Source: Branchiostoma floridae (Eukaryota; Chordata; Leptocardii; Amphioxiformes; Branchiostomatidae). From it: a stretch of DNA of 64,000 nt. The stretch spans positions 356,327 to 420,326 of the forward strand of contig NC_049985.1 of the NCBI RefSeq assembly GCF_000003815.2. Direction: 5' to 3'. The translations under genes and the position numbers were made by a program. The notes under the pieces are model-generated. The model did no database searches. It was given only the letters and a program-made list of their open reading frames with translations, and was not told the DNA's origin. The number at the start of each line of letters is the position of its first letter. Within the stretch, counting starts at the first letter, position 1. Shown here in pieces: positions 19,801-33,900 of this stretch.

Positions 19801-22800
19801 TAAAACATTGCAATGGGTGCAAAAAGTAGCTGTTAGTTTTGCTCTATTATCAGCTTAACACTGCAAAAAGTATCTAGTTAAAGTACAGTCAAACCTGCCT
19901 AAAAAGATCACTCAGGGGACTGATAAAATCTGGTTAGGATACTTATGCTTGTGCTATTATGGAAAATTCATGTAACGGACCACCAAATGGCGGTCACCAT
20001 TGGCCTTGTGGTCCTTATGTTAAGGTACATTGCACATGGCAATATCAATCATTTTCGGTAGATTTGACTTTGGCAATGTTACTTGGTGAGAAAGGTTAGC
20101 AGGTGCTGAAAACATGTGTAATAACTTATTGCTCGTGGTCAACTGATCAACCTTTTCTCTATAGAGGCCACCTGTACAGAGTGGCCACATTTCTCCAGTC
20201 CCTTCAGTGACCGCTATAGACAGGTTTGACTGTAGTTGAGAATGTAAACGTTGGCCACTCTGAGTCTGAGAGGTAAAACAGACGAAGAAGAGATGGCGCT
20301 TACCGGAGAAAGCTTGTGAGAACTGGTTGCCTGGATACTGTTGCCGGGTGGGGCTGCTACGGAGGGTTCCGAATGGGGGCAGAGAGCCGCCTGCTGAGGG
20401 AACTGGGGGAAAATTAAGCATTTTCTGATGACTGTGAAAATGTTGTCGCTCGATTGTTGTTTATTTGAATTAAGACCCATGACATCCAGTTAGGGCCCGG
20501 TCATGTGTTGTACAGCCACAAACTGAGGGCACTCTATTCTCTAGCCATGCATTTGTTCATAAAATCTAGCTGTTTTCTTGAAAATTCTGCAGTATCAAAG
20601 TCACACAATAACCTACGATGAATGTGACTGTGCCATAAGGTAAAATAAAGAGCACACTTTTAGCTTCAGTTGTAACATGAGGGTGCCCTAGCCTGGGTAG
20701 CATCCGGATAGTAGTTTGCTCCGACTTTTATCATTATCACTATAAACATGTACAATCCCTTCTCGCTCCGACTTTTATCATACACCATATACAGTCGTTT
20801 CTGTGCAAATCCATCTAGGAAACTTGACATCTCTAATCGTCCAAATTTTGGCCGAGCGCACTGTTTGGTCCCTACACATGAGCAAATTAAGGAATGGGTT
20901 CAAGCACCCGTTCGATCAGGCGTTCCAACACCCGAAACACCCTCCGTTCACTTGTGGGAGGACCTGTTGTTATCGAAAGCGCACTCTAGAACCTATTCCT
21001 TAATTCGCTCAATAACTGATGCTACCACTAAGACTAAGGTCTGAATGTGCAGGTCTCCAGACAAGTAACAGAAGCGAACATAGGAGCAAACTATAGTATT
21101 ACCCGGATGGTACCCAGGCTAATAGTGCCTTGAGCATGATATAGACATAATCAATAACAATAAGCAAGCAGCACATGCAGGTTTGCTTCTATTGGTGATA
21201 ATGAATACACAGCAAGGTGTCATATTTCACCTTGGAAGGTCACTGTAGGTGGTTGACCTTTAACCTTGGAACTTGGACCCCTTCCTGCATCAGCAGGGTG
21301 GGTGGAACAGGGGTCATACAAGGTCAAGGTCAGATAAGATATCTACAACATACAGCACTACTAGATGCACACATTCAGCTTTTTTTTTCAAGACCTTTTT
21401 AAGAATTTTCAAGACCTTTTTAAGAATTTTTATGTCAAAAACTTCAGGCACTTTTGCATCATTCATGCATGGTCACAAAATCTTCATTTTACTTGCTGGG
21501 GTGGAAAAAAATTCACCACTATGTCTATTAAATAAACAGCTGAAACTTGATGTCTGAGTACATTGACAGATCTAACAATGAAAATTAACATGGGGATTGA
21601 AGGACGAAAAAATTGAGACAGGAGACAACCTCTAATGACTTTTACCAACACAGATAAACTTTAAGTTAAGCCCCATACCTGGTCCGAAGGCCTGCACATG
21701 GTTGAAGGTACCGGGTGCCGGGCCTGTGATGATCGCGTCAGACATCGCCACTCTCTGTCCGCCCGCCGGCGACGACTGGTCTCTTCTGGGGTCCGCCAGT
21801 CCCATCTGGTACACGGGCAGGGCCTGGGTCGTGGGGTGGGTCAGCTGGGCCTGGGACAGGCTGGGTCGGCCCGACCCGCGCTGGGGCTGGGGTAAGGAGG
21901 TCAGCCCGGGCAGCTGGAAGCTGCTGAGGTCGGGGGCGATGCCGCCCATGGAAGCCAGACTGGAGGTGAACTTGGGGCTGCTTGTGCTGTAACCCGTGGG
22001 TTTCTGGTGGGACAGGGGCGACGTGGGTGTGTAGCCCGCGGGTTTCTGGTGGGAGAGGGGTGATGTGGGTGTGTAGCCCGCTGGTTTCTGGTGGGATAGT
22101 GGGGACGTGGGGTTGTAACCCTGTCCGTGGGGGCTCAGGTTGGGTGAGCTATGCGACAGTCCACTCTGTCGGGCCTGGTTGCCATGGGTTAGGCTGACCT
22201 GGTTGCCATGGGACTGGTTACCGTGGGATAGACTGCTCTGGTTGCCATGGGGTAGACTTGACTGGCTACCATGGGTTAGACTAGCCTGGTTACTGTGGGT
22301 TAGGATTGACTGGTTACCATGGGTTAGGCTGGACTGGTTGCCATGGGTTAGGCTAGACTGGTTACCGTGGGTGAGGCTAGACTGGCTACCATGGGTTAGA
22401 CTAGCCTGGTTACTGTGGGTTAGGCTAGACTGACTGCCATGGGTTAGGCTGACCTGTTTGCCATGGGTTAGGCTAGACTGGTTGACGTGGGCTAGGTTAG
22501 ACTGGTTACCGTGGGTCAGGCTGGACTGGTTGCCATGGGTTAGGCTCATGCCAGTCTTGGGGCTTCCTTGCGTTGTTCGCTCAAACGGTGAGGTCTGGCC
22601 CTGAGAGGGGAACGGCTGCCCTTTGCTGGAGAACATGGGTGCCTGAGCAGCAGTCTGGGGCTGGCCTTTGCTGGAGTAAAGGGGTGCCTGAGGCGAAGTC
22701 TGAGACTGCCCTTTGCTGGAGTACAAAGATGCCTGAGGAGAGGTTTGAGGCTGGCTTTTGCTGGAGAACAAGGGTGCCTGAGGAGATGTCTGTGGGGGTT

Positions 22801-25800
22801 GGCTTTTGCTAGAGAACATGGGTGCCTGAGACAAAGTCTGGGGCTGGCTTTTGCTAGAGTACATGGATGCCTGAGTAGAGGTCTGAAACTGTGGTTTGGT
22901 GTAGGACTGAGGTTTGGCTTTGGGCTGCGAGCTCTGGATCTGAGTCTGGAACTGGGCATACGGAGAGGTAGTGGTCGGCAGGTTCTGTGGGCCAGAGGCC
23001 GAGGGTTGTTGCCGTGCGGGCTGGGAGCTTGCCCCCTCACCCTGCTTGGGTAGAGAGAAGGCCTGCTGGATGGACTGTTCAAACAGTGCCTGGAACGACT
23101 TCCCAAACTGAGACCTGTAGAAAAAAAAAGAGATTTCAAAAAATCAATAAGCGACCAATTAAGGCCATCAACAGAGAAGGCACATGCTGGATCAAGAAGG
23201 CTGTCTGGATCAGTTAATGTACACGAATCATGAAGAGACAGACACTTTTTACCTTTGTTACGAAACAATCGGAAAGTCCCCTTCGCTCGTTGAAACACAG
23301 CGTAAAGGCCCTTATCACAAAGTAGGGGATTCAAATCACAGTGTAGGGGCCCCTTATGCTCAAAAGGCCAGACGAGAACACTAAAACTGTAAATGTGGTT
23401 TTGTGTTGAACTTCGCAGTTTTCGCAGTGAACTTAGAACCACCACGAACAATTTTCCATGGCAGTAAGAGACTACAGTGCATGGCGCTACTACAAACTTA
23501 AAACCGCTGCAAACAGTCCTTTTTCTTGCTACCTGCTTCTTGAACTTAAATTCCCGCAAAATTAAATGCGTTTACGGTATTAGATTAAAATCTGATTTTC
23601 GAAGTACCTGGTGTCCGATGGTGGTCTCTGCTGTTGCGGCTGTGACGATACACTGGGAGGACTCTTCATAGTTGGCCGAACAACGTCACTTGCGGGTTTC
23701 TTTGCGGCGATTTGCGGAGGGCTCGCTTTAACCACAGCCGTTAAGTCCTGTGCGGGCTGCGAGTGCGACCGCGCCTGTCTCACCACCGCGTCGATCGCGT
23801 TCCCGATGGAGTTATCCGTGGGCGAGTCTTTAAGGTGCGAGGAGGAAGAAGGGGGTGAGAACTCCTTGGGTTTCGTCTTGGATCCGTCCAGGTCTGCATA
23901 GTCCAGTAGGGTGGGGATGAAAGAGGCGATGGAGGACGTCAGGGCGGGGGCGTTGGGGAGAGACGTCGACGATGTGGCGATGTGCTGCTTTTCCGCGGTC
24001 ACGCACGACGCGAAGAGCGACATCGACTGGAGAGCGGACGGCGATGACGACGCTGGCGTCGACGTTGTCATGGCAACGGGTTTGGGGAACGTCTGGCTCG
24101 GCGGGGTGGAGTTGTTGGCGCCGACGATTCCGGAAGGGATCCCCCCTGGCGATGGTGCCTTGCGCTCCTGCTGTAAGGGGAGTGAACACAAACGTAAGCG
24201 CCACCTAGCGATTAACACGCATACTGCACAAGGTTCATGCGCTCTGCTGTAAGGGGAGTGAACACAAACACGTAAGCGCCACCTAGTGATTCATAGGAGT
24301 ACTGCACAAGGTTCATGCGCTCCTGCTGTAAGGGGAGTGAACACAAACGTAAGCGCCACCTAGCGATTCACAGGAGTACTGCACAAGGTTCATGCTGTAA
24401 GGGGAGTGAACACAAACGTAAGCGCCATCTAGCGATTCACAACAGTACTGCACAAGGTTCATGCGCTCCTGCTGTGAGGGGAGTGAACACAAACGTAAGC
24501 GCCACCTAGCGATTAACACGCATACTGCACAAGGTTCATGCGCTCCTGCTGTAAGGGGAGTGAACACAAATGTAAGCGCCACCTAGTGATTCACAGGAGT
24601 ACTGTACAAGGTTCATGCTCTCAAGCTGTATGGGGAGCAACGACAGGCATAAGCGCCATCTAGTGACTTACAGCAGTACTGCACAAGGTACATGCACCAA
24701 ACGAGGTCCAACCAGTGAGGTATACAATCTGCTCATTTTGCTTTAAAACATCTGAGAAATCGAACTATCTTTTCTGAAATATGGGTTAAATAAGACAGAG
24801 CCTGTGTTCTCATAGCTTTCCAAGTTGAAAGCTGTTCATAAATGTTTGCTGCAAACTTAAAAGTTGCCGGGGAAATTAAGTTTGTCGAGTTTGTACGGAA
24901 AACTCTGACTACATTGTATGCTCTGTGACTGGACCTCCAGCATGCAATCAAATAAGAATTTTTTTTTCAATTTCACAGAAGAGATACGGACTGATGCATC
25001 GCAACAACTACATGTTGGGCAACCTGCAGTGAACTGGAAGATAGGTCAAGAAAAATTCCGAATTCATAAAAAAAGTAAAACTTGCTGAAACTAAAATGTT
25101 AGCCATTTGGAGACCAACAGACCAGCACACTTCAGTTGGATGTGGGGATGTGTACATGTACCAAGTATTGTTTAGGTACAGGTCCAAAATACCAAAATAT
25201 CAAGATACCGTACAATGTACAATGTACACATCCCTATTGTAAAGCCTCTGAAAATGAAAGCATATCCAACACATTTTTTCCAAATTCCTAGAATCATGAC
25301 AAGGTAAGATCCTAACAGCAAGGGCTCACACCAACCCTTGAGACTGCAGGATCCCAGGGTTCCGTTTGGCCTACCTGCTGGCTCCACCCCCACACATGGG
25401 GTGGATGGTCCAGCCCAAACTGGAAAATACAATGGAAAACACCCACAGTGAGGGAGAACCCATTACGTTTCTGGGGGTGACGCTCTAAAATATGATTAAA
25501 AATACCCCACACAAAAACACAATCATTGCCTAAAAAAAAATTGGACTGCTGCAACCCTGGAAAAAATACATTCTCATGTACAATGTATAATGAATGGGAT
25601 ATTCTGACGGCACTTAAGTTCACATGTACGTATGACATGCGCCAAGCAAGTTTAAAAAATGTACTCCATAAAAATATATTTATTTCTTTTTTCTGTAGAG
25701 ACAAAGTGAATAGCACATACATGTAGATATCTGTCAAGTATAGCCGGACAAGTGAATGCTCCGACGTACATATTTCAAGACTTTTAATTAATTTCATTCA

Positions 25801-28800
25801 GACTTAAGCTAAGAAAACATTAGCTAAACACAAACCTTGACAATTGCTGCTTTCTTTGGCGCAGGATTCACTTGTACTGTGGAGAAATGATCAAGACGTT
25901 TTGTAGATGAAATAAAATAAGACAGTAAAAATTTTCTGTGTGAACAACAGTTGCACAAATGACGGATGAAAACAGTGGATAAATAAAGAATAGTTCAACT
26001 TACTCTTTTTCTGCTTTGGCCTGAAAGATACAGAGAAAACAGAATTTTATTATGATACTGATAGGTCAGAGATATTTAAGGAAGAAAATCAAGATGGCAA
26101 TAGTAGTCTACATGTGGCCAGATATTGGATAACAGTTTGATTAAAAGTTCCAGATGGAAATTTTGCAGTTTTGGCTATCCTACTAAAGGGTTACTGGTGT
26201 CCAAGATGTTGGTTAGCAAGTCCGCTTTCATTTTCATGAATTCAAAAACTGACAAATGAAATTGGTGTGGCATAAACTGAAGACCAACTCACGGCTGTGC
26301 AGTTATACAGTTGTGGATACATCTACTCTCCTTAAACAGCATCCTGCAATACAGTAGAAGACATAATTCACACTGTGAAACATACAATTTACAATCATAT
26401 TGGCTACACAGATACAGATACTGAAGCTGGTGTTATGCCTAAGGACAGTTACATCGGCTGTACTGATATAGATATATGTATACAGATCAGGGTTGTAGCC
26501 AGCCAGAAATCATTTTCTGTCCCCTCGATTTTGAATGGCTTTGGCGCAGCGTTCCTAGGGGGTCCGGGGGCATGCTCCCAAGGAAAATTTTGAAATCTAG
26601 ACCCTCTGAAACGCTATTTTCTGCATTTTGAGGGTTAAATTTTGCTCAAAGAGGACAGAATGGGCAAATTTTTTTTCCGTCCCCAGCTGCAAAATTCCGT
26701 TAAAGGACGGAAGGACGGGTGCTGGCTACAACCCTGATACAGATGATGGTGTTTTCCACCGAAGGGTGGTTAACATGCTCGCTAAACATATACTGTCAAT
26801 TGAGGGATATAAAAGGAAAAGTTGCACTATCTAACCCCCCACCTGGCCTGCATCCAGCCCTTGGGCCAGCAGTTCTTGACCTCCTGCTCCAGGTAAGTCT
26901 TAAGGTACTCCTCGGCAGACTGGGAGCGAGACTTGTCGTAGTGCTGCACCTTGATCCGCACTACCTCGTACAGAAGTTTCCTGCGATCAAAACATTGGAA
27001 CAACAAAGCTGTTTCCTACATCTTAGTATCATTTGAGATTGGATCGGAGTTTCTCCTAGGAAAAATCCTGATCGCCATCTGTACTAGTAGAAACGGCGAT
27101 TGTACTAGTACAGATTGCGATCGAGATTTCTCCTAGGAGAAACTCCGATCGTGACCTCTCCTAGGAGAATTGGCGATTCTACTGGATCGTGATCTCTACT
27201 GTGACATATACATTGTATATAGCAGGCCTTTTCCTTGTTCTCTACAAGAACTGGGACAGAGACTTGTCGTAGTGCTGCACCTTAATCCGCACTACCTCGT
27301 ACAGCAGTTTCCTGGGATCAAAACATTGGAAAAACAAAGCTTTTTGAAACGTTATTCCCAGTGTACCTTGATCCGCACTACTTCGTACAGAAGTTTCCTG
27401 GGACAGGGACGTAGGAAAGGTTTTGAGCAACAACTTTCTCTCTGTAAAATTGCTTTTGCAAATTTGTTCCTTGTTTCACAGCATTTTAGTTACATTCACT
27501 ATTCCAAGATTTTGACTGCAATCTATAACCACGTACAGCAGTTTCCTGCAGGGACCAGGGTGTAGAAAAGGGTTTGACGAACAAGTTTCTCTCTGTAAAA
27601 TTGCTTTTGTCACTTGATTCACAGCATATTAGTTTTTTTTCACTATTCCAAGATCTTGTCTGTAAAGTAAAATCACGTGGGAATAGGAAATGTGACTGTA
27701 GCATTGAAGTCTTGTTTTCCATCAGCTACACAGACAGGACATACATTATGCCCCCATTTTACCCTCTGAACCTTTCCTCATCGTTTAACACTGGTGACTA
27801 CCTGTGTGTAGGTTTTGTCTGTCAAAACGTATACAAGAAGAGAAAGTAACAACTCGATAAGCTGTGAACTGACCAGATGTCAGAGCTCCACTCAAACTAA
27901 TGAACTTGAAACCAGAAATTTTAGATTCGAAAACCCCAACCAAAAGACTATTTGTGTTGGTGTTTTTTTTTTTGGTTTCTCCTGTCGATTGGACAGATGA
28001 GGAGGCAGACAGGCTATTTGCCTGTTTGCCTGACCTGCACATGACTTTTTATGGTGAAGGAGGGGTGTGCAATTCTTTCTCCACCCTCTCGTCTACTGGA
28101 GCACTAAGTTTCACAGGGGCAACTGTATGCAACGTGTGAGGCGGCTCCAGCAGATGCAGCTTTGTTGTTCGGAGTATCCGTCTCCTAGGATGACTTCCAA
28201 CCAAGGATGTAGGGGGTTCCTCCTACCCCCGACTCGTGTGCCATGGCGGGTGCCGCTTATGCCCGAACATGCCCCTTAAAGGCCTGTCTCGGCCACATAG
28301 CCCCACCAAGCCTCAGATACTCATTTACACCTGAGTTAAGTGTCTGAGGAAAGTCGTGTAAAGTGAGACAGCCTTTCCCAAGGGCACAAGATCGGTGACA
28401 CAGCAGCTGGATTCGAACCCGCAACCTCTCGGTCTCGAGCCGAACATGCTGCCACTGTGCCACGCGGTCCCACCGTTAGCACAGTAAAACCAGCTAAACC
28501 ATCAATAACAGAGTCTGACCTGATCTCGTCTGTCCACTCAAACTTCCTCCGGGGCATGCTGGACCGTTTGATCTTGATGTTGTCCAGACTGTTCTTGGTT
28601 CCTTCTTCATCCTCATCTGAGGTGGACCCTGCTGGGTTCTCCTGTTCCCCGTCCTTGTGCAGGCTCTGTTGACTCTCCTGTATCCTAGAGACAGACAAAC
28701 AAACAAACAAATAAACAACCAAACAACAAGCACCAAAGGTTGATTTTTGCATCTGTAAGCTAGAGAGTCTGAGGTGGACCCTGGGTTCTCCTGTTCCCCG

Positions 28801-30950
28801 TCTTTGTGCAGGCTCTGTTGACTCTCCTGTATCCTAGAGACAGACAAACAAACAAACAAATAAACAACCAAACAACAAGCACCAAAGGTTGATTTTTGCA
28901 TCTGTAAGCTAGAGAGTCTGAGGTGGACCCTGGGTTCTCCTGTTCCCCGTCCTTGTGCAGGCTCTGCTGGCTCTCCTGTATCCTAGAGACAGACAAACAA
29001 ACAAACAAATAAACAACCAAACAGTAAGCACCAAAGTTTGATTTTTGCATCTGTAAGTTAGAGAGTCTGAGGTGGACCCTGGGTTCTCCTGTTCCCCGTC
29101 CTTGTGCAGGCTCTGTTGACTCTCCTGTATCCTAGAGACAAACAAACAAACAAACAAACAAATAAACAACCAAAACAACCAAACAGCAAGCACCAAAGGT
29201 TGATTTTTGCATCTGTAAGTTAGAGAGTCTGAGGTGGACCCTGCTGGGTTCTCCTGTTCCCCATCCTTGTGCAGGCTATGTTGGCTCTCTTGCATCCTGG
29301 AAACAAACAAACAAACAAACAAACAAACAGTAAGCACCGCTAGTTAACTCCTGTAACTGTAAGCTAGAGAGTCAGACATGGACCCTGGTTTCTCCTGCTC
29401 CCGTCCTGGCCATGGGAACCTGTTGTTATCAAATACAGTACATGAACGTAACTCTTTTAATTCAGATAACTTAAAACAGTAGTCAGAGTTACACAATATA
29501 AATATGAATGGTTTAGGTGTGACTGGTCATTCTGTATGTAACATAGCTAGCTGCAACCAGTTGTAATGAAGTCTTGTCGTTAGCTTGTCTTGTTACAGAA
29601 AATGCTGTGACAGTCTTAGATCCTTAGCTACTAACAGTTGCAAACTGCTAGAAAATCCTACGAGTATGGTACAAAACTGATGACCTCTGACGAGTACAAT
29701 AAGAATAGTATACAAATGTGGGAAACTGACTGTTCTATCTTGTGTAAGAAGACTAAGATAAGAGACTGACTGTTCAATCTTTTGTAAGAAGACTAAGATA
29801 AGAGACTGACTATTCTATCTTGTGTAAGAAGACTAAGATAAGAGACATACTGTTCTATCTTGGCCTGTGTGGCGATCTTGCACTCCTCCTGGTGGCGCCG
29901 GATCTGTTCTGGCATCACCTTTCCGATCGCCTCCCGTAACCGGAACAGCGGCTCGCGCAGCTGGCTGTCCTGGGGACGTAGGAAGTCGAGAGAAGATTCA
30001 GATTTCTCGCATAAAAAACGCTTTCCAATCAGATGATTTCTTCTCGAGATATTCTTCCTTGTTTGCATTCGTGGCCTAACCGCTAGCCTTAACTGTAGGG
30101 TGATTCCGTCATGTTGCGTGGAAACACTAGTACGTCTAGTAGAGCAGGAAATGAGTTGGAAAGGTGAAAGTTACACTTAGTAGTTCATTTTTTCAAATGT
30201 CCTTTTTTTCTGGACTTTTTGAGACATCTCTAACTTAAGATTGTCCTCTTAATTTTGCATCATGTCTTTGCAGTGTCTTTTTTAAGGAGGACTTGCCATT
30301 TGTCTAGCTTTAGAAATATAGAAATATAAAATGCTGTGAGTGTGAATACAAATGCTCATACATGTACATTAAAACAATAGAGAACTGGTTACTTACAAGT
30401 TCACTATGTCTGAGTTTCTTGGCCCTCTTGAGGAGCGTGTCCTTTGTGCAGGGGAGGTGGGCAGCCAGATGGGCAAACACTCCCTGTCAATACAACATCA
30501 ACATGAGACATGGGCTGAGCACACACACACTCACACACATACAAACGCGAACACACGCACGCACGCACGCACACACACACACAAACACACACACACACAA
30601 ACACACACACTCCCTGTCAATACAACATCAACATGAGACGTGGGCAGCACGCACGCACAAACACACACACACACACGCACACACTCCCTGTAAATACAAC
30701 ATCATGGTGAGACATGGGCTGAGCACACTCACACTCACACACATACAAACGTGCACACACGCACACACACACGCACACACACTCACACACACACTCACAC
30801 ACGCATGCACACACACACACACACGCACAAACACACACACACACAGGGGAGGTGGACAGCTAGGTGGGCAAACACTCCCTGTAAACACAACATCAACATG
30901 AGACATGGGCAGCATACACACACTCACACACATACAAACGCGCACAAACG

Positions 30951-30990
<40 letters not shown>

Positions 30991-33900
30991 CACAAACGCA
31001 CTAACACACACGCGCACACACACACACACCAAACACACACACACACACAGAAACGCACTAACACACACGCGCAGCCACACACAACAAAAGGGGGAGGTGG
31101 GCCGCCCAAGTAAACAAACCCTCCCTGTCCTAAACAACATCAAGGGGAGACACCTCCCCTGCCCCTCAAAGGATGTAGACCTCCCCACTCGGTGGCTAAC
31201 GCCCTCCGCAAAAAGGAACAGAAACCTGCCGTCCAGCCCACATTGTTTTCTCACATGCCNNNNNNNNNNNNNNNNNNNNNNNNNNNNNNNNNNNNNNNNN
31301 NNNNNNNNNNNNNNNNNNNNNNNNNNNNNNNNNNNNNNNNNNNNNNNNNNNNNNNNNNNNNNNNNNNNNNNNNNNNNNNNNNNNNNNNNNNNNNNNNNNN
31401 NNNNNNNNNNNNNNNNNNNNNNNNNNNNNNNNNNNNNNNNNNNNNNNNNNNNNNNNNNNNNNNNNNNNNNNNNNNNNNNNNNNNNNNNNNNNNNNNNNNN
31501 NNNNNNNNNNNNNNNNNNNNNNNNNNNNNNNNNNNNNNNNNNNNNNNNNNNNNNNNNNNNNNNNNNNNNNNNNNNNNNNNNNNNNNNNNNNNNNAGCAAA
31601 TTGATGTACTCAACAATATATGCAAAGAGTCATCACCAACACTGCACCATTGTAGAGCCTTATTTTACAATATTATTTCTTTTACCAAGTTTTCATTTAG
31701 CTTGAGATCTGCAGCTGGAGAAAACACTGTTGCATCAAACATTGAGTCTAAAACTTATCAAACATGATAGAAAACCAGCCCAACTCACTCCAACAGCATG
31801 CTGTTGACCGAGGGGGTGAAGAACTTGCACTTTCCGTCTGAAGACATCTCGGCAGCCTGGGAAGGAAAGGAGGTCAAGGTCAAGGTCAAGAAAAAGGTAG
31901 AATGTTTAGATCGTTGTTGTTTCCAAATACAACATACATGTTGACAAGTTGGACACAAACATAATTTATTTATGTTTCATTGTACTTATAGTGAATACAG
32001 ATGGAGATTTTGTCTGGACCCATCCCTGCCATACAATATTGCAGATGTGACACAAATTCAGATGTGAACTTGTGTTAGCCTGGTATCCAACCGCATTATA
32101 GCGTCAGAGTCTCTTCTGTCCCCTCTGCAGACAGAAGAGAGTTGGGAGCTCTAATACCAGGATACCAGGCTAAACCTGTGTAGTGAAAATGCTGATCCCA
32201 GAGAAGGAAGACGAAAAAACACACAAGACAGGATCTATTCACACAGAGTGATTAGTTTCAGGAAAAGTTCAAGAACCCCTCAAAAATGACTGTAATTGCC
32301 TTAAGCAGACAGTATTGTGCATGTTAACAGTTTGCAAGACTTGTTACAAGGGTTGGTTTTCGATTCCTGAGTTAAAAATAGCGCACTCCTATCCACTTCT
32401 CACTGGTCATGTAACCGTTACTGGTGATTAAGAGTGTCCAATTATAATCTTTAAATAGCTCCAACATACAATGTAGCTGCCCCTTACCTATGTGTGTAGA
32501 TACAGAAGGCAATTATGAAGACTTCCTGTTGGATCATCATCAAAACAGAGTTCGATCTATATACATTAAAGTTTGTAAGGCTGTTGTTCAGCATACAATA
32601 CGAAATAGTTTCAATTCGCAGCCTGAAATATTGGTGATAAGTGAATTGGCTATTTGTGGCTCCATCTTGCCACAGTTTTATGAATCTGTTCTTGGTGACA
32701 TCTTTTATGGTTTTAGGATCTTAGTATCTGCATTTAGCCTTGTACAGTTATCTCCTGTAAGACATTTCCTCTAGTGATTTTAACAACATACCTGTCTAGC
32801 AGTCTTTCTCTAGAATTCTTGAATGAGGTTCAATTTTTCCAGTACTACAGAAATAACAGTGCTAGAGAACTATTTCATTTCTGAGCCAAGTTTTAACCTC
32901 CTGATACAATCGACCAATCCTTGACATCGTCAAGGTCATGTGACCTATTAGGTTACATCCTAAAGGTCATGTGACTTATTAGGCAACTGGTCATTCTAAC
33001 ATGATGAAGGCTGCAGCACATACAGCCTTAAGTTAAACTCATGAGACATTTTGGAGTTGTAACACAGTTGATCTAAGTTTATTTCATCACAAAAACACAA
33101 TGCAGCTCTCATGAGTCGACACGTCACAACTAACGAGATTTGACCGTAACCAAGACGACGCCACTGACCTTGAGCGGCTGGGCGGAGGCGGACAGTGGGG
33201 GAAAACGTCCCAACTGTCCCACAGACAGCACGTTCTATAGCAAGGTAATTTGGCAGGACATGAGCAAAACAAGGGTCTGGGGGAGAACCAGGGCTCTAGC
33301 CAGCGTCCGTTTTTCCGTCAATTGACGGAAATTTGCTGCTTGTGACGGAAAAATTTTAAAACCAAGGTTGACGGACAAAAATCCTTGGTGGAAGCTACAG
33401 GCGGCTTGGGGATGCCGTCCACGGCCGTAAAAGCCACACACTGTTTTTTTTGCTATTGTAATTATTGTTGACGATGTGTGTCGGCGCCCTTTTCGCATAC
33501 CATAATCTCATTAAAAAACAGTTTTTCAAGGTCTCGGTTCAGTCTTTCTAACTCCTGGAATAGTGTTTTCTCGGTTTTCGCGACAATGGGAATTGGCTGA
33601 CGGAAAAAAAATTCGAGCTGGCTAGAGCCCTTGGTAGAACCATGGGAGTACACATTCTACAGCACAGTGCAGAACAACAAAAACTTCAACCATTTCTAAA
33701 AATCTTCCTGCTTTTGAAGTTTGGAAGGTAAATAAGGAATAGGGAATTCTAATTATCAATTTATCGTATGATACAGTGAGGAATACTACTTGGTTTTGCA
33801 TTGTGCTGTTAATGAAGAATAGCATTGAAAGTTAGAACAGCCGAAAGGTATTAATGTTTGGGTAATTTGATGCAGACATGACAAAGAACTTTATAATGAG

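Noticed and set aside
22140-22433. Plus-strand frame of WLPWVRLD repeats
   Set aside because: Shadow of the ubinuclein SSLTHGNQ repeats on the other strand.
28395-28471. Possible tRNA gene (perfect B box)
   Set aside because: The stems do not pair well and the sequence runs into a SINE core shared with another copy, so it is a tRNA-derived SINE.
32490-32774. 94-codon frame on the plus strand
   Set aside because: No motif; it lies within a ubinuclein intron and has AT-rich random composition.
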